A DNA stretch of 64,000 nucleotides from JAWLHJ01 sp039587535 (lineage in GTDB: Bacteria > Gemmatimonadota > Gemmatimonadetes > Longimicrobiales > Gaopeijiaceae). The DNA is taken from positions 81,317 through 145,316 of the forward strand of contig JBDHIF010000003.1 of the NCBI GenBank assembly GCA_039587535.1, read 5' to 3'. Below the pieces are notes generated by a model. The model made no database searches and was not told the DNA's origin. It saw only the letters and a program-made list of their open reading frames with translations. Of the stretch, positions 51,929-59,780 are shown one piece after another. Made by a program: the position numbers and the translations under genes. Within the stretch, counting starts at the first letter, position 1; each line of letters begins with the position of its first letter.

Positions 51929-52893
51929 GATCTGAAACGACGGGAGACGAGACGCGGAGCACTCCGGCAAACGAGCTCGCTCGGGGGTTGGCGGAGGCAG
52001 GGGGCGGCGCCGTGCGCGCGGTCCTGCTCTACGGCTCCCACCTGCTCCGACCCGGAGCGGTGGCGCCCGATCCCAACAGCGCCGTGGACCTGGTGGTGCT
52101 CGTCGACGACTACGATGCTTTCTACCGGGCGCTCCAGACCGCCGGAGAGCTCCCGCGGCCAGCGTGGCTGATGTCGGGGTTGGCGCACGTGCTGCCGCCC
52201 AACGTCATCGCCTTCGCACCGGACCAGGGCCGGGGGGCCATCGCCAAATGCCTCGTCGTGCAGGGCGACCATTTCGAGCAGGCGCTCGGGCCCGAGCCCC
52301 CCGATCACTTCCTTCTGGGACGCATGATCCAGAAGGTCGGCCTGGTCTGGACCCGTGACGGGGCCAGCGAGGCTTGGGTCCGCAACCAGCTGCGCAACGC
52401 CTACGAGCATGTCCTCGACTGGATGGCCCCCTATCTCGAGGGACCGTTCGATGCCGAGGAGCTGGGGCGGCGCCTCCTGGAGGTGTGCTATCAGGGAGAG
52501 CTCAGGCCGGAGTCGGGAGGACGAGCGGAGCAGATCTTCCGTGCGCAGGCCGATCACTTCCGGCGTGCGTTCCGTCCCGTGCTGGAGCGCGCCGTGGCCG
52601 CGCACGTCCTGGAGTCCCGCCTGGACGGCTACCACCTCGTGGATCCCGTCGCACCCGACGAAGCGGGCCGGTGGCGGTGGCACTTCCGTATCTCGAAGGT
52701 GCGCGCCACGGCGCGGTGGCTGAAGCACACCCTGACCTTCGCCAACTGGCTGCCCTACGTGGTTCGGAAGGTCGAGCGGCACACAGGCCGCGAGATCCAC
52801 CTCACCATGCTGGAGCGGAAGCTCCCCCTCATCTTCCTCTGGCCGCGTGCCGTCCACGTGCTGCTCAGCCGGCCGGCGGAGAAGGAAGACTAG
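51925..52893 (+). CDS. Nucleotidyltransferase-fold-like protein, hypothetical
   Basis: 322 aa, start GTG overlapping the acyltransferase stop (GTGA). A segment at about 35-65 (AVLLYGSHLLRP...SAVDLVVLVDDY) resembles the G-S-(x)n-D-x-D core of the pol-beta nucleotidyltransferase fold, although the spacing is loose. The rest is helical and contains 'ISKVRATARWLKHTLTFANW', which may be membrane-associated. No firm family. Its tight position between an acyltransferase and a CDP-alcohol transferase suggests a lipid-headgroup role. Confidence 0.6.
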   Translation: MRSETTGDETRSTPANELARGLAEAGGGAVRAVLLYGSHLLRPGAVAPDPNSAVDLVVLVDDYDAFYRALQTAGELPRPAWLMSGLAHVLPPNVIAFAPDQGRGAIAKCLVVQGDHFEQALGPEPPDHFLLGRMIQKVGLVWTRDGASEAWVRNQLRNAYEHVLDWMAPYLEGPFDAEELGRRLLEVCYQGELRPESGGRAEQIFRAQADHFRRAFRPVLERAVAAHVLESRLDGYHLVDPVAPDEAGRWRWHFRISKVRATARWLKHTLTFANWLPYVVRKVERHTGREIHLTMLERKLPLIFLWPRAVHVLLSRPAEKED

Positions 52894-52895
52894 CG

Positions 52896-53627
52896 ATGCG
52901 AACCGACCTTCTCGTGCTGCTCGGCATCATCGGGCTCGCGCTGCTCAGCATGCCCTTGTACGCCCTCGGGGCTTCGGTCCGCGGTGCGGACGCACACGAC
53001 ATGAAGAACCGCGGAACCTTTGTGCTCGGCGGCTTCGTGCGCAGCTGGTTCTACTGGTTCGTGGGACCCGTGGAGCGCGTGGCGCTCGCCCTTCGCCTCT
53101 CCCCCACGGTGTTCAACATCACGGGGGTGGCGTTCGGCGTGCTCGCCGGGGCGCTCTTCGCCACGGCCCATGTGAACCTGGCCGGCTGGGCGGTGCTGCT
53201 GGGTGGCGCCATGGACGTCCTCGACGGGCGGATCGCCCGGGCGCAGGGGGTGGCCAACGCTCGCGGCGCCTTCCTGGACTCCACACTGGACCGTTTCGCG
53301 GAGGTGGGCGCCTTGGTCGGACTGGCCGTGCTCTTTCGGGGAGACCCGTGGGCGGTGGCGGCGGTGGGTGCTGCGTTGGGTGGGTCTCTTCTGGTGAGCT
53401 ACGCCCGCGCTCGGGGCGAAAGCGTGGGGATCGTATGCAAGGTCGGGGTCATGCAGCGGGCGGAGCGGCTGCTGCTGGTCGGCTTCGGCGGGATTCTCGA
53501 TCCCGCGGTCACGGCGTGGCTGGGCTGGCCGCCGGGGCTCGTCCTTCTGGCCGCGGTGACCTTGGTGGCGGTGGGGACGATAGCGACGGCGGTGTACCGG
53601 ACGGTGTGGATCGCCCGTCGGCTCTGA
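52896..53627 (+). CDS. CDP-alcohol phosphatidyltransferase
   Basis: 243 aa, mostly membrane helices. The CDP-alcohol motif is exact, DG-x2-AR-x8-G-x3-D-x3-D: DVLDGRIARAQG followed by ARGAFLDSTLDR. N-terminal hydrophobic segment LVLLGIIGLALLSMPLYALG and five more hydrophobic stretches. It transfers a phosphatidyl group from CDP-diacylglycerol to an alcohol acceptor such as inositol, glycerol phosphate or serine; the acceptor is not readable. It begins 3 bp after the upstream stop, so the three genes form an operon. Confidence 0.9.
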   Translation: MRTDLLVLLGIIGLALLSMPLYALGASVRGADAHDMKNRGTFVLGGFVRSWFYWFVGPVERVALALRLSPTVFNITGVAFGVLAGALFATAHVNLAGWAVLLGGAMDVLDGRIARAQGVANARGAFLDSTLDRFAEVGALVGLAVLFRGDPWAVAAVGAALGGSLLVSYARARGESVGIVCKVGVMQRAERLLLVGFGGILDPAVTAWLGWPPGLVLLAAVTLVAVGTIATAVYRTVWIARRL

Positions 53628-53747
53628 GGCGCCGGCCGGCAGAAGGGTGCCGCGGGTGAGCACCTGTCGGGGACACGGGGCGCTCCGTGGTCGAATCGCC
53701 AGGAGCCGCGCGGGGCCTGCGGGGCGAGGGACCGAAGCGTATACTCC

Positions 53748-56165
53748 GTGCGTGCCCGACGTTCGCCCCCTCAGTCAGTCGCGGAGTCACTTCCTCTGAG
53801 CGCTATTCGGCGGTTCCTCCAGGAGGCCCATCGGCGCGGCCTGTGGCAGGTCTTCGGCATCTTCCTGGGTGGCGGGTGGGGGCTGCTGCAGGTCCTGGAC
53901 CTGTTCATCGAGCGAGGCTTCGTCCCCGAGTGGGTCTTCGGTGGGGCCTTTCTGGCTCTCCTGGCCGGCCTGCCCGTGATCCTCACCACGGCGTACGTGC
54001 AGGGTGGACGGGGGGTAGGGCTCCTCGCCTCGCTCGGAGAGGTGGATGACGAAGAGGCCAGCAAGGGCGCGGAACCGGCTCATGAGATGGGCCGGCGGAG
54101 CGGTGCGCACGACGCCGCGATCGCGGACGTCTCCGAGGTCGGTGACCCGAAGGCGCCTGCGTCCGAGTCGACCATGGCCCAGCTGTTCACCTGGCGGAGA
54201 GCCATCGGGGGCGGGGTTCTGGCCTTCGCGCTCCTGGGTGTCGTCAACGCCGGCTACCTGGTCATGCGCGTGACGGGGATCGGCGCCCCCGGGACCCTGG
54301 TCGCTCAGGGCGTCTTCGAGGTGGGCGGGCAGGTGGTCCTGGCGGACTTCGAAAGCTCGGCAGGAGAGGAGATCTCCGGGGATCTCGTTACCGAGGCGCT
54401 CCGCATCGACTTGGCACAGAGCCCGACCCTCGAGCTCATGCCCAACAGCGTGGCCAATGCGGCGCTCGATCGGATGCAGCGATCGCCCTCGGACGGTCTC
54501 CCCGAGGCGGTGGCGCTCGAGTTGGCGGCCCGCGAGGGCGTCGAGGGCGTGATCAGCGGTGAGGTCGGTCGGCTGGGAAGCTCCGTGGTGATCACCGCAA
54601 GGCTCCTTGCCGCGGGTTCCGGCGACGAGCTGGCGTCATTCCGGGTCACGGCCGAGGAGGAGGACGACATCATCGAGGCCATCGACGAGCTGTCGCGGCG
54701 GATGCGGGAGAAGGTGGGTGAGTCCCTTCGCTCGGTGGCACAGTCGGAGCCTTTGGCCCAGGTGTCGACGTCGTCGCTGGAGGCGCTCAAGCGGTACAGC
54801 GCAGCTTCCCTCGGCCTCGATCGGGGCCTGGTCTCGGTTCCGGTGGCCCTTCGGATGTTCCAGGAGGCTGTGGAAATCGACTCGACCTTCGCGGCCGGCC
54901 ATCGAGCGATCGCGGTCACCATCGGGAATTCGGGAGGCGACCGGGAGCTCGCGGCTCGGGCCACCGAGGCGGCGTACCGTCACCGCCTGCGCCTGCCCGA
55001 GCAGGAGCGCCTCTTCACAGAAGCGTACTATCACATGCACACGGGCAGCGACATGGAAGCCGCCCGTGCGTTCCGCTCACTCCTCGTGTTGGAGCCCGAG
55101 GCCGTCGGCGCGGCGGGCAACCTCACGCACATCCTCAGTTGGGCAGGACGGTACGAGGAGGCTGTCGAGGTGGCTTCGGGCATGCGCGGATGGGAGAATC
55201 CGGCCTTCACGTGGAATCTCATGGTCTCGCTCGCGGCGCTCGGGGACTACGACGAGGCCAACGCTGCGCTGGACTCCCTCGAGGCGGAGCTTCCCGGCCT
55301 CCCGTACCTCACGGGCACACGCGCCCTCCTTCTGACGATGTCCGGAAAGGCCGACTCGGCCTGGACGTTACTCGAATCTGTCGATCCGGCGTCCGACCCC
55401 TCGACCCTCGTGTGGGAGCGCTATGTGCGCGCTGTCATCCACACCCGATGGGGCCAGCTCGATGCAGCGGCGGGGATGTTGGACGAGGCCGAACGGACGG
55501 CCGGGGAGGCCCTCGCTCCTTCCCAGGAGCTTTTCTCCGGACTCGCCACGCCGTGGACGCTCGGACTCGTCGAGGGTGATACCGCGGCCGCAGCGGCAGA
55601 CATCGAGGACCTGCATCGAGCCGTCGGGTGGGAGGAGCTCTCCGACTACAACAAGGAGCTGGGGTTCCACGCCTTGACCTGGGCCGTCCTGGGCTACGCG
55701 GACCGGGCCGAGGAGATGCTGGAGCGTTTTGGTGGAGTGGCTTCCTACGCCGACGCCTTTGGCAGGGACACCAGCGCCCAGGCCGCTGCCTTCGTCGCCA
55801 TCCTCCGCGGCCAACCCGACGGTGTCGGTCTGCTCGAGTCCGCCGCGGGTGGCGCATGGTGTGCCCGCTGCTCCGACTTGGTCCTCGGGTTCGGGTACGA
55901 GAGGGCCGAGGCGGCCGATCAGGCTATCGACGCCTACGAGCGATACCTCCGGTACCCATTCTTCGATGCCGCGACCCCCCTCCTTCACAACTTCTCACCC
56001 GTCGTTCACGAGCGGCTGGGGGGGCTCTACGAGGCGCGAGGAGATTCGACGGAGGCCGCCGAGCACTACCGGGCCTTCGCGGAAGCGTGGGCGAACGCGG
56101 ATGGCGATCTGATGCCCCGAGTGCGGGATGCGCGGGCACGCGCGGAGGCGCTGGGAGGGCGCTGA
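53748..56165 (+). CDS. Membrane-anchored TPR protein with FlgO/TolB-like domain
   Basis: 805 aa, start GTG 53748. N-terminal amphipathic helix and two membrane segments (IFLGGGWGLLQVLDLFIE and FGGAFLALLAGLPVILTTAY) followed by a low-complexity loop and a further hydrophobic segment at about 150-170. A domain at about 195-340 (VLADFESSAGEEISGDLVTEAL then VEGVISGEVGRLG) resembles the FlgO/TolB-like region found in Gemmatimonadota cyclase-like proteins. From about 340 to the end are TPR-like helical pairs. No catalytic motif is seen. A sensor or scaffold role is inferred only. Confidence 0.7.
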   Translation: MRARRSPPQSVAESLPLSAIRRFLQEAHRRGLWQVFGIFLGGGWGLLQVLDLFIERGFVPEWVFGGAFLALLAGLPVILTTAYVQGGRGVGLLASLGEVDDEEASKGAEPAHEMGRRSGAHDAAIADVSEVGDPKAPASESTMAQLFTWRRAIGGGVLAFALLGVVNAGYLVMRVTGIGAPGTLVAQGVFEVGGQVVLADFESSAGEEISGDLVTEALRIDLAQSPTLELMPNSVANAALDRMQRSPSDGLPEAVALELAAREGVEGVISGEVGRLGSSVVITARLLAAGSGDELASFRVTAEEEDDIIEAIDELSRRMREKVGESLRSVAQSEPLAQVSTSSLEALKRYSAASLGLDRGLVSVPVALRMFQEAVEIDSTFAAGHRAIAVTIGNSGGDRELAARATEAAYRHRLRLPEQERLFTEAYYHMHTGSDMEAARAFRSLLVLEPEAVGAAGNLTHILSWAGRYEEAVEVASGMRGWENPAFTWNLMVSLAALGDYDEANAALDSLEAELPGLPYLTGTRALLLTMSGKADSAWTLLESVDPASDPSTLVWERYVRAVIHTRWGQLDAAAGMLDEAERTAGEALAPSQELFSGLATPWTLGLVEGDTAAAAADIEDLHRAVGWEELSDYNKELGFHALTWAVLGYADRAEEMLERFGGVASYADAFGRDTSAQAAAFVAILRGQPDGVGLLESAAGGAWCARCSDLVLGFGYERAEAADQAIDAYERYLRYPFFDAATPLLHNFSPVVHERLGGLYEARGDSTEAAEHYRAFAEAWANADGDLMPRVRDARARAEALGGR

Positions 56166-56206
56166 AGCGGAGGTCCGCATCGACCCCACGCGCGCTCCAC
56201 TTAGCC

Positions 56207-57154
56207 TTACGGCACCGTGAACTCGAGATAGGTGGCCTCCTCCAAGGGATGCTCGGACACCCAGGCGTAGTCGCCGGGTTCGAGCGTCACGCGGAAGTAT
56301 GCGGTGTTCCCGAGTGGCATGTCGTGCAACCCTCCAAGAAACGTCGTCGGGGCCGGGTTCTCAGCGGTGGAAACCAGCCCTTCGGGCCGGTTGAAGTCCA
56401 TCCAGGTCAGGACTTCCTCGATGCTCACGCCCGGCTCCATTCTGGCGACGTGCACGTCCCTACCGATGAGAGCGGGCTCCTGCTCCTGGAACCGCACCTC
56501 GACCAGGTGCTCACCTGCTGTCGGCATGCCATCCATGACCAGTGCCGTGTCCGTGACGGTGACGGTGAGGGTGGGGTCCGCAGGAGGCGCGGCATCGGCC
56601 GTGTCCGCGGTCACGTGGAGATCCGCGTGCATACCGAGGTTCCAATGAAATACGCCGTCGGCCGTCTTGATATAGCACTCCAGGACGTAGTTGCCGGGCT
56701 CTAGGAAGAGGGTCGCCTCCGTGGCCAGGCCGGGGGATGTGAAGCCCGGGCCGCCCCGGAACACGATGCCTCCGAACCACTCCGGAAGGCGCGCGAATGC
56801 CGCCGCGCTCTCCTCCATTCTCCCCTCGCGGATCAGGTCCGACGATTCCTGGAAGATCGGGCTGACCTCGCTGAGCAGCTCTTCGCTGGTGCGTTCTCCG
56901 GGCAGGTGATCCAGGAGCACGAAGTGGAGCATCGGGCTCGCATTCGTGAACCGGAACGTCGTCCAGCCGGCTGGCACCGTGTCGGCGCTGGTCTGGAATA
57001 GATGCCGGTCGGCAGCGCCGTCGTAGATCGCGGTGACGTCGACGACAACGGGTGCCGGCACGGACTCGGGTGCCGCATCGGGCTCGGGCTCGGAGCACGC
57101 GGCCAGGGGGACGAGGATCACCAAAGAGGTCAGGATCTGCGCGTGGTTTCGCAT
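56207..57154 (-). CDS. Tandem cupredoxin-like lipoprotein
   Basis: 315 aa. Signal peptide and lipobox-like LAAC. Two similar all-beta halves. The first (about 25-185) keeps possible type 1 copper ligands: His in ASPMLHFVLL, and Cys, His and Met in YVLECYIKTADG...FHWNLGM. The second half has matching strands (VHVARMEPG, GDYAWVSEHP) but no Cys, so it probably lost its copper. It lies directly beside the multicopper oxidase on the same strand (223 bp), so an electron-donor or copper-delivery role is likely. The start is ATG 57154; a GTG at 57178 is possible. Confidence 0.7.
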   Translation of the reverse strand: MRNHAQILTSLVILVPLAACSEPEPDAAPESVPAPVVVDVTAIYDGAADRHLFQTSADTVPAGWTTFRFTNASPMLHFVLLDHLPGERTSEELLSEVSPIFQESSDLIREGRMEESAAAFARLPEWFGGIVFRGGPGFTSPGLATEATLFLEPGNYVLECYIKTADGVFHWNLGMHADLHVTADTADAAPPADPTLTVTVTDTALVMDGMPTAGEHLVEVRFQEQEPALIGRDVHVARMEPGVSIEEVLTWMDFNRPEGLVSTAENPAPTTFLGGLHDMPLGNTAYFRVTLEPGDYAWVSEHPLEEATYLEFTVP

Positions 57155-57377
57155 CTTTCGTTTGGGTCGAAGGATCACGTCGCCGCACCGGGCGGCCCCT
57201 TCGGATGCTAAGAGGTCTACGACGCGACATGCAAATAGGAAGCGGTGTCCCTAGTCAGTCGGTTGGGTGGGAGCGGAGGGCCGGGCGCTCGCGCCGATGT
57301 CGGTGCACCAAGCTTCCGGAGGCTCGCGAAACAGCCCGTCTGACTGGGCCTCTCCGGAGCCACCGGCTCAGGCGTCC

Positions 57378-59351
57378 TCAGCGCACGCGCACGACGAGGC
57401 GCAACGTGTGTGGCGGCGTCGGACGAGCGGCGTAGAACTCGGTGACGATCTCGAGCGTAAGCTCCCCGGGGCGAGTGGGCGTCCATTCGAAATCGTACGT
57501 CTCGCCAACCCCGATCCGCCGGAGCTCGGCCGGGCCGTCGACAATCCCGGTTGCGGGAAGATCGGCGCCGTCCTTCGCGACGAGTCGCCACAGCTCGGAC
57601 TCGTCTGCATCGATCAGTCGCACGCGCTTCAGGTCGTCGGTGCTCATGTTGATGAAGCGGAGCCGATAGGTCTCACCGACTCGGAATTCTTGAGCGGGCG
57701 GCTCGTCCATCCCGTTCACCACGGCACGCTGCTCGTTGGGCACGGTCCCGGCCGAAGCCATGAGGAAGATGCGGTCGGTGTCCGGATCGTACGTCCGGCC
57801 CGGCTCGAGCACGAGGAAGGGCCCGTACATGCCCTGGGCTAGCTGATGGCCGGGCTCGCTATGGACGTGGTAGATAAAGGTCCCCGCCCTCGGCGGATCA
57901 ATGTGAACGGCCAGGGAGTCACCCGGCGGTATGGGCGGAATCGTGCTTCCGGGCGAGCCGCTCCAATCGGCGACGCCGTCGTAGCGGCTCTCCAGCTCGA
58001 GTCCGTGCCAGTGCACGCCGAAGGGAAACTCGAGTCGGTTGTGGACGACGATCTCCGTCATCTCGTCCCGGGTCAGGATCAAGGGGCTGCCAGGAACGCG
58101 AAGGGAGTCGAGCGCCGGCACGTCACCCCCGCGCACCACGAAGCTGTACGCATCGTCGCCATCGATGGCGCCCGCGGTGCGGCTGGTGTAGAGGTCGATC
58201 CGTCTGCGGACGGGCTCGGGACGCCGACTCTGCTCACCAGGTCGCCGTTGTACACTGATTCCCATGACCATGCCCGCCATCCCCTCACGAGCGTGGTCAG
58301 CCATCGCGTGATCGGAATCCGGCTCCGGCTCGCCCGGCATGCGTTGGGTGCCGGCCATGTGGCGGATGAGGTGGCAATGGAACAGCCAATTGCCCTCCGT
58401 CTCTGCCACCCACCGGATCCGCATGGACTGCCCGACCCCGTCCAGCCATTCGGTCACGGCAGTCCGCTGGTCTGCTGCCGCGAAGGTGGTATCGACGGAT
58501 TGATCCCCCCGCGCCAGCACGTCGAAGTAGAAGCCGTGCAGGTGCATGGGATGCGCCGTGAGCGACGCGTTGACGATCCGCCAGGTCACGGTGTCCCCCA
58601 CCGTGTATCGAAGCCGCTCGGTGGCCGGCCAGCTCCGTCCGTTCAGCATCATCTTCCAGCTCGTTCGCCAGCTTCGCGGGTCGCTTTCGATGTCGGCCCA
58701 GCGGGTGACGAGGATCACCTGCTCGTTGGATGCCGGGCCGCCGTCGGGCTCATCGACGATTAGGGGGCCCATGAACGGGCCGTCGGGTCCCTCGCCTCCG
58801 AGGCTGGCTTCGGGGATGGGTCCGTACTGGGGCAGCGTACGGCCGTAGTAAAGGAAGCTCCCCGGGCGTGTCGGTGTGAAGCGGACCGTATCGGTCTCGC
58901 CCGGCTCCAGCCGGAGGCTCTCCTCCCAAAACGCGGGGTCCAGAGGCAGCCCCGGGAATCCGTCCGGCTCCGATGCCGCAGCCGTCAGCGAGCCCCGGTC
59001 GTTCAGGCCTCTTAGAACCACGGTCCGATCGAGATCGTTGCTGACCGTGACCTCGACGGGCGTTCCAGCTCGGACCCGGATCATCGGACCCGGCATGCGC
59101 GGGGCGCCTCCATCCACCGCGAAGGCATAGGCCGGCACGCTGGGCGTACCCTCACCGCGGGGCTGCCAGGAGACCGCTCGCGCCGTCAGGTGCACGCGCC
59201 AGGTCCCGTCTACCAGCGCACCGGCTCCCTGCCGGTAGTCCTCGAACACCGGGTCCGCCCCGGGCTGTACCTGGCCGCTGGCTCCCAGCGGGCCGGAGAG
59301 GAGTGGGCTCAGGGCGCCCAGCAGGGCTGCAACACCGACTCCAGCTCGCAT
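57378..59351 (-). CDS. Multicopper oxidase, four cupredoxin domains, swapped copper-ligand order
   Basis: 657 aa from ATG 59351, with an export signal (AGVGVAALLGALSPLLSG). Copper motifs are all present but in unusual order: HPMHLHG at 267-273 and HCHLIRHM at 325-332 come first, then HWHG at 447-450 and HVH at 495-497. In laccases HWHG and HxH open the protein and HPMHLHG and HCH close it. The first domain has the usual 'MPGPMIRVRAGTPVEV' lead but lacks its His ligands (VVLRGLNDRG, YYGRT), and the fourth domain has no ligand. So copper sites lie between domains 2 and 3. Function may be laccase-like or cuprous oxidase. Confidence 0.85.
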   Translation of the reverse strand: MRAGVGVAALLGALSPLLSGPLGASGQVQPGADPVFEDYRQGAGALVDGTWRVHLTARAVSWQPRGEGTPSVPAYAFAVDGGAPRMPGPMIRVRAGTPVEVTVSNDLDRTVVLRGLNDRGSLTAAASEPDGFPGLPLDPAFWEESLRLEPGETDTVRFTPTRPGSFLYYGRTLPQYGPIPEASLGGEGPDGPFMGPLIVDEPDGGPASNEQVILVTRWADIESDPRSWRTSWKMMLNGRSWPATERLRYTVGDTVTWRIVNASLTAHPMHLHGFYFDVLARGDQSVDTTFAAADQRTAVTEWLDGVGQSMRIRWVAETEGNWLFHCHLIRHMAGTQRMPGEPEPDSDHAMADHAREGMAGMVMGISVQRRPGEQSRRPEPVRRRIDLYTSRTAGAIDGDDAYSFVVRGGDVPALDSLRVPGSPLILTRDEMTEIVVHNRLEFPFGVHWHGLELESRYDGVADWSGSPGSTIPPIPPGDSLAVHIDPPRAGTFIYHVHSEPGHQLAQGMYGPFLVLEPGRTYDPDTDRIFLMASAGTVPNEQRAVVNGMDEPPAQEFRVGETYRLRFINMSTDDLKRVRLIDADESELWRLVAKDGADLPATGIVDGPAELRRIGVGETYDFEWTPTRPGELTLEIVTEFYAARPTPPHTLRLVVRVR

Positions 59352-59607
59352 GACAGGAAGACCTTGAAGAAGGGGTGAGGGAGGGCGGCGAAGATCGCCT
59401 CCGCAGGGTGGCCACGCCAGGACGGCGCTCCATACCTCCTCGTCATCCGAGCCCCTATGCGCCACGAAGGCGCCGTGCGTACGAAGGTGGTCACGGTCCC
59501 GCTCGTGGTCTGCAGACTCGCCTTCGTCTGGCCGAGGCCGTCAAAGCCGGAGCTGTGAGCTCTCGCAGCAGCGCCGAATTCGTGACCGCCGGGCCCGACG
59601 GTTCGAG

Positions 59608-59780
59608 CTAGGGAAAGGACGGGTGGGCCTCCAGCACAAGGACCTGGATCTCGACGTTCCGGTCGAGCCAGAGGTCGGCGGGGCCACGCAGACCGTGGCC
59701 ATCCCGCCCGCACCGATCTCACCCTCGAGGTCGTAGTGGCCTTCGAGAGCGGCGTTTAGGCGAGAGATGGCGTCGGACAT
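59608..59780 (-). pseudogene. Decayed Ser/Thr kinase N-terminus
   Basis: It begins 'MSDAISRLNAALEGHYDLEG' and EIGAGGMATV, nearly identical in pattern to the start of the intact kinase downstream of 62458. Just after the glycine loop the frame breaks: a different phase continues with ADLWLDRNVEIQVLVLEAHPS and a TAG. The 173-bp piece is not a multiple of three and lacks everything past strand 3. Its ATG shares one base with the intact kinase stop (TGATG). A relic of tandem duplication. Confidence 0.7.
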
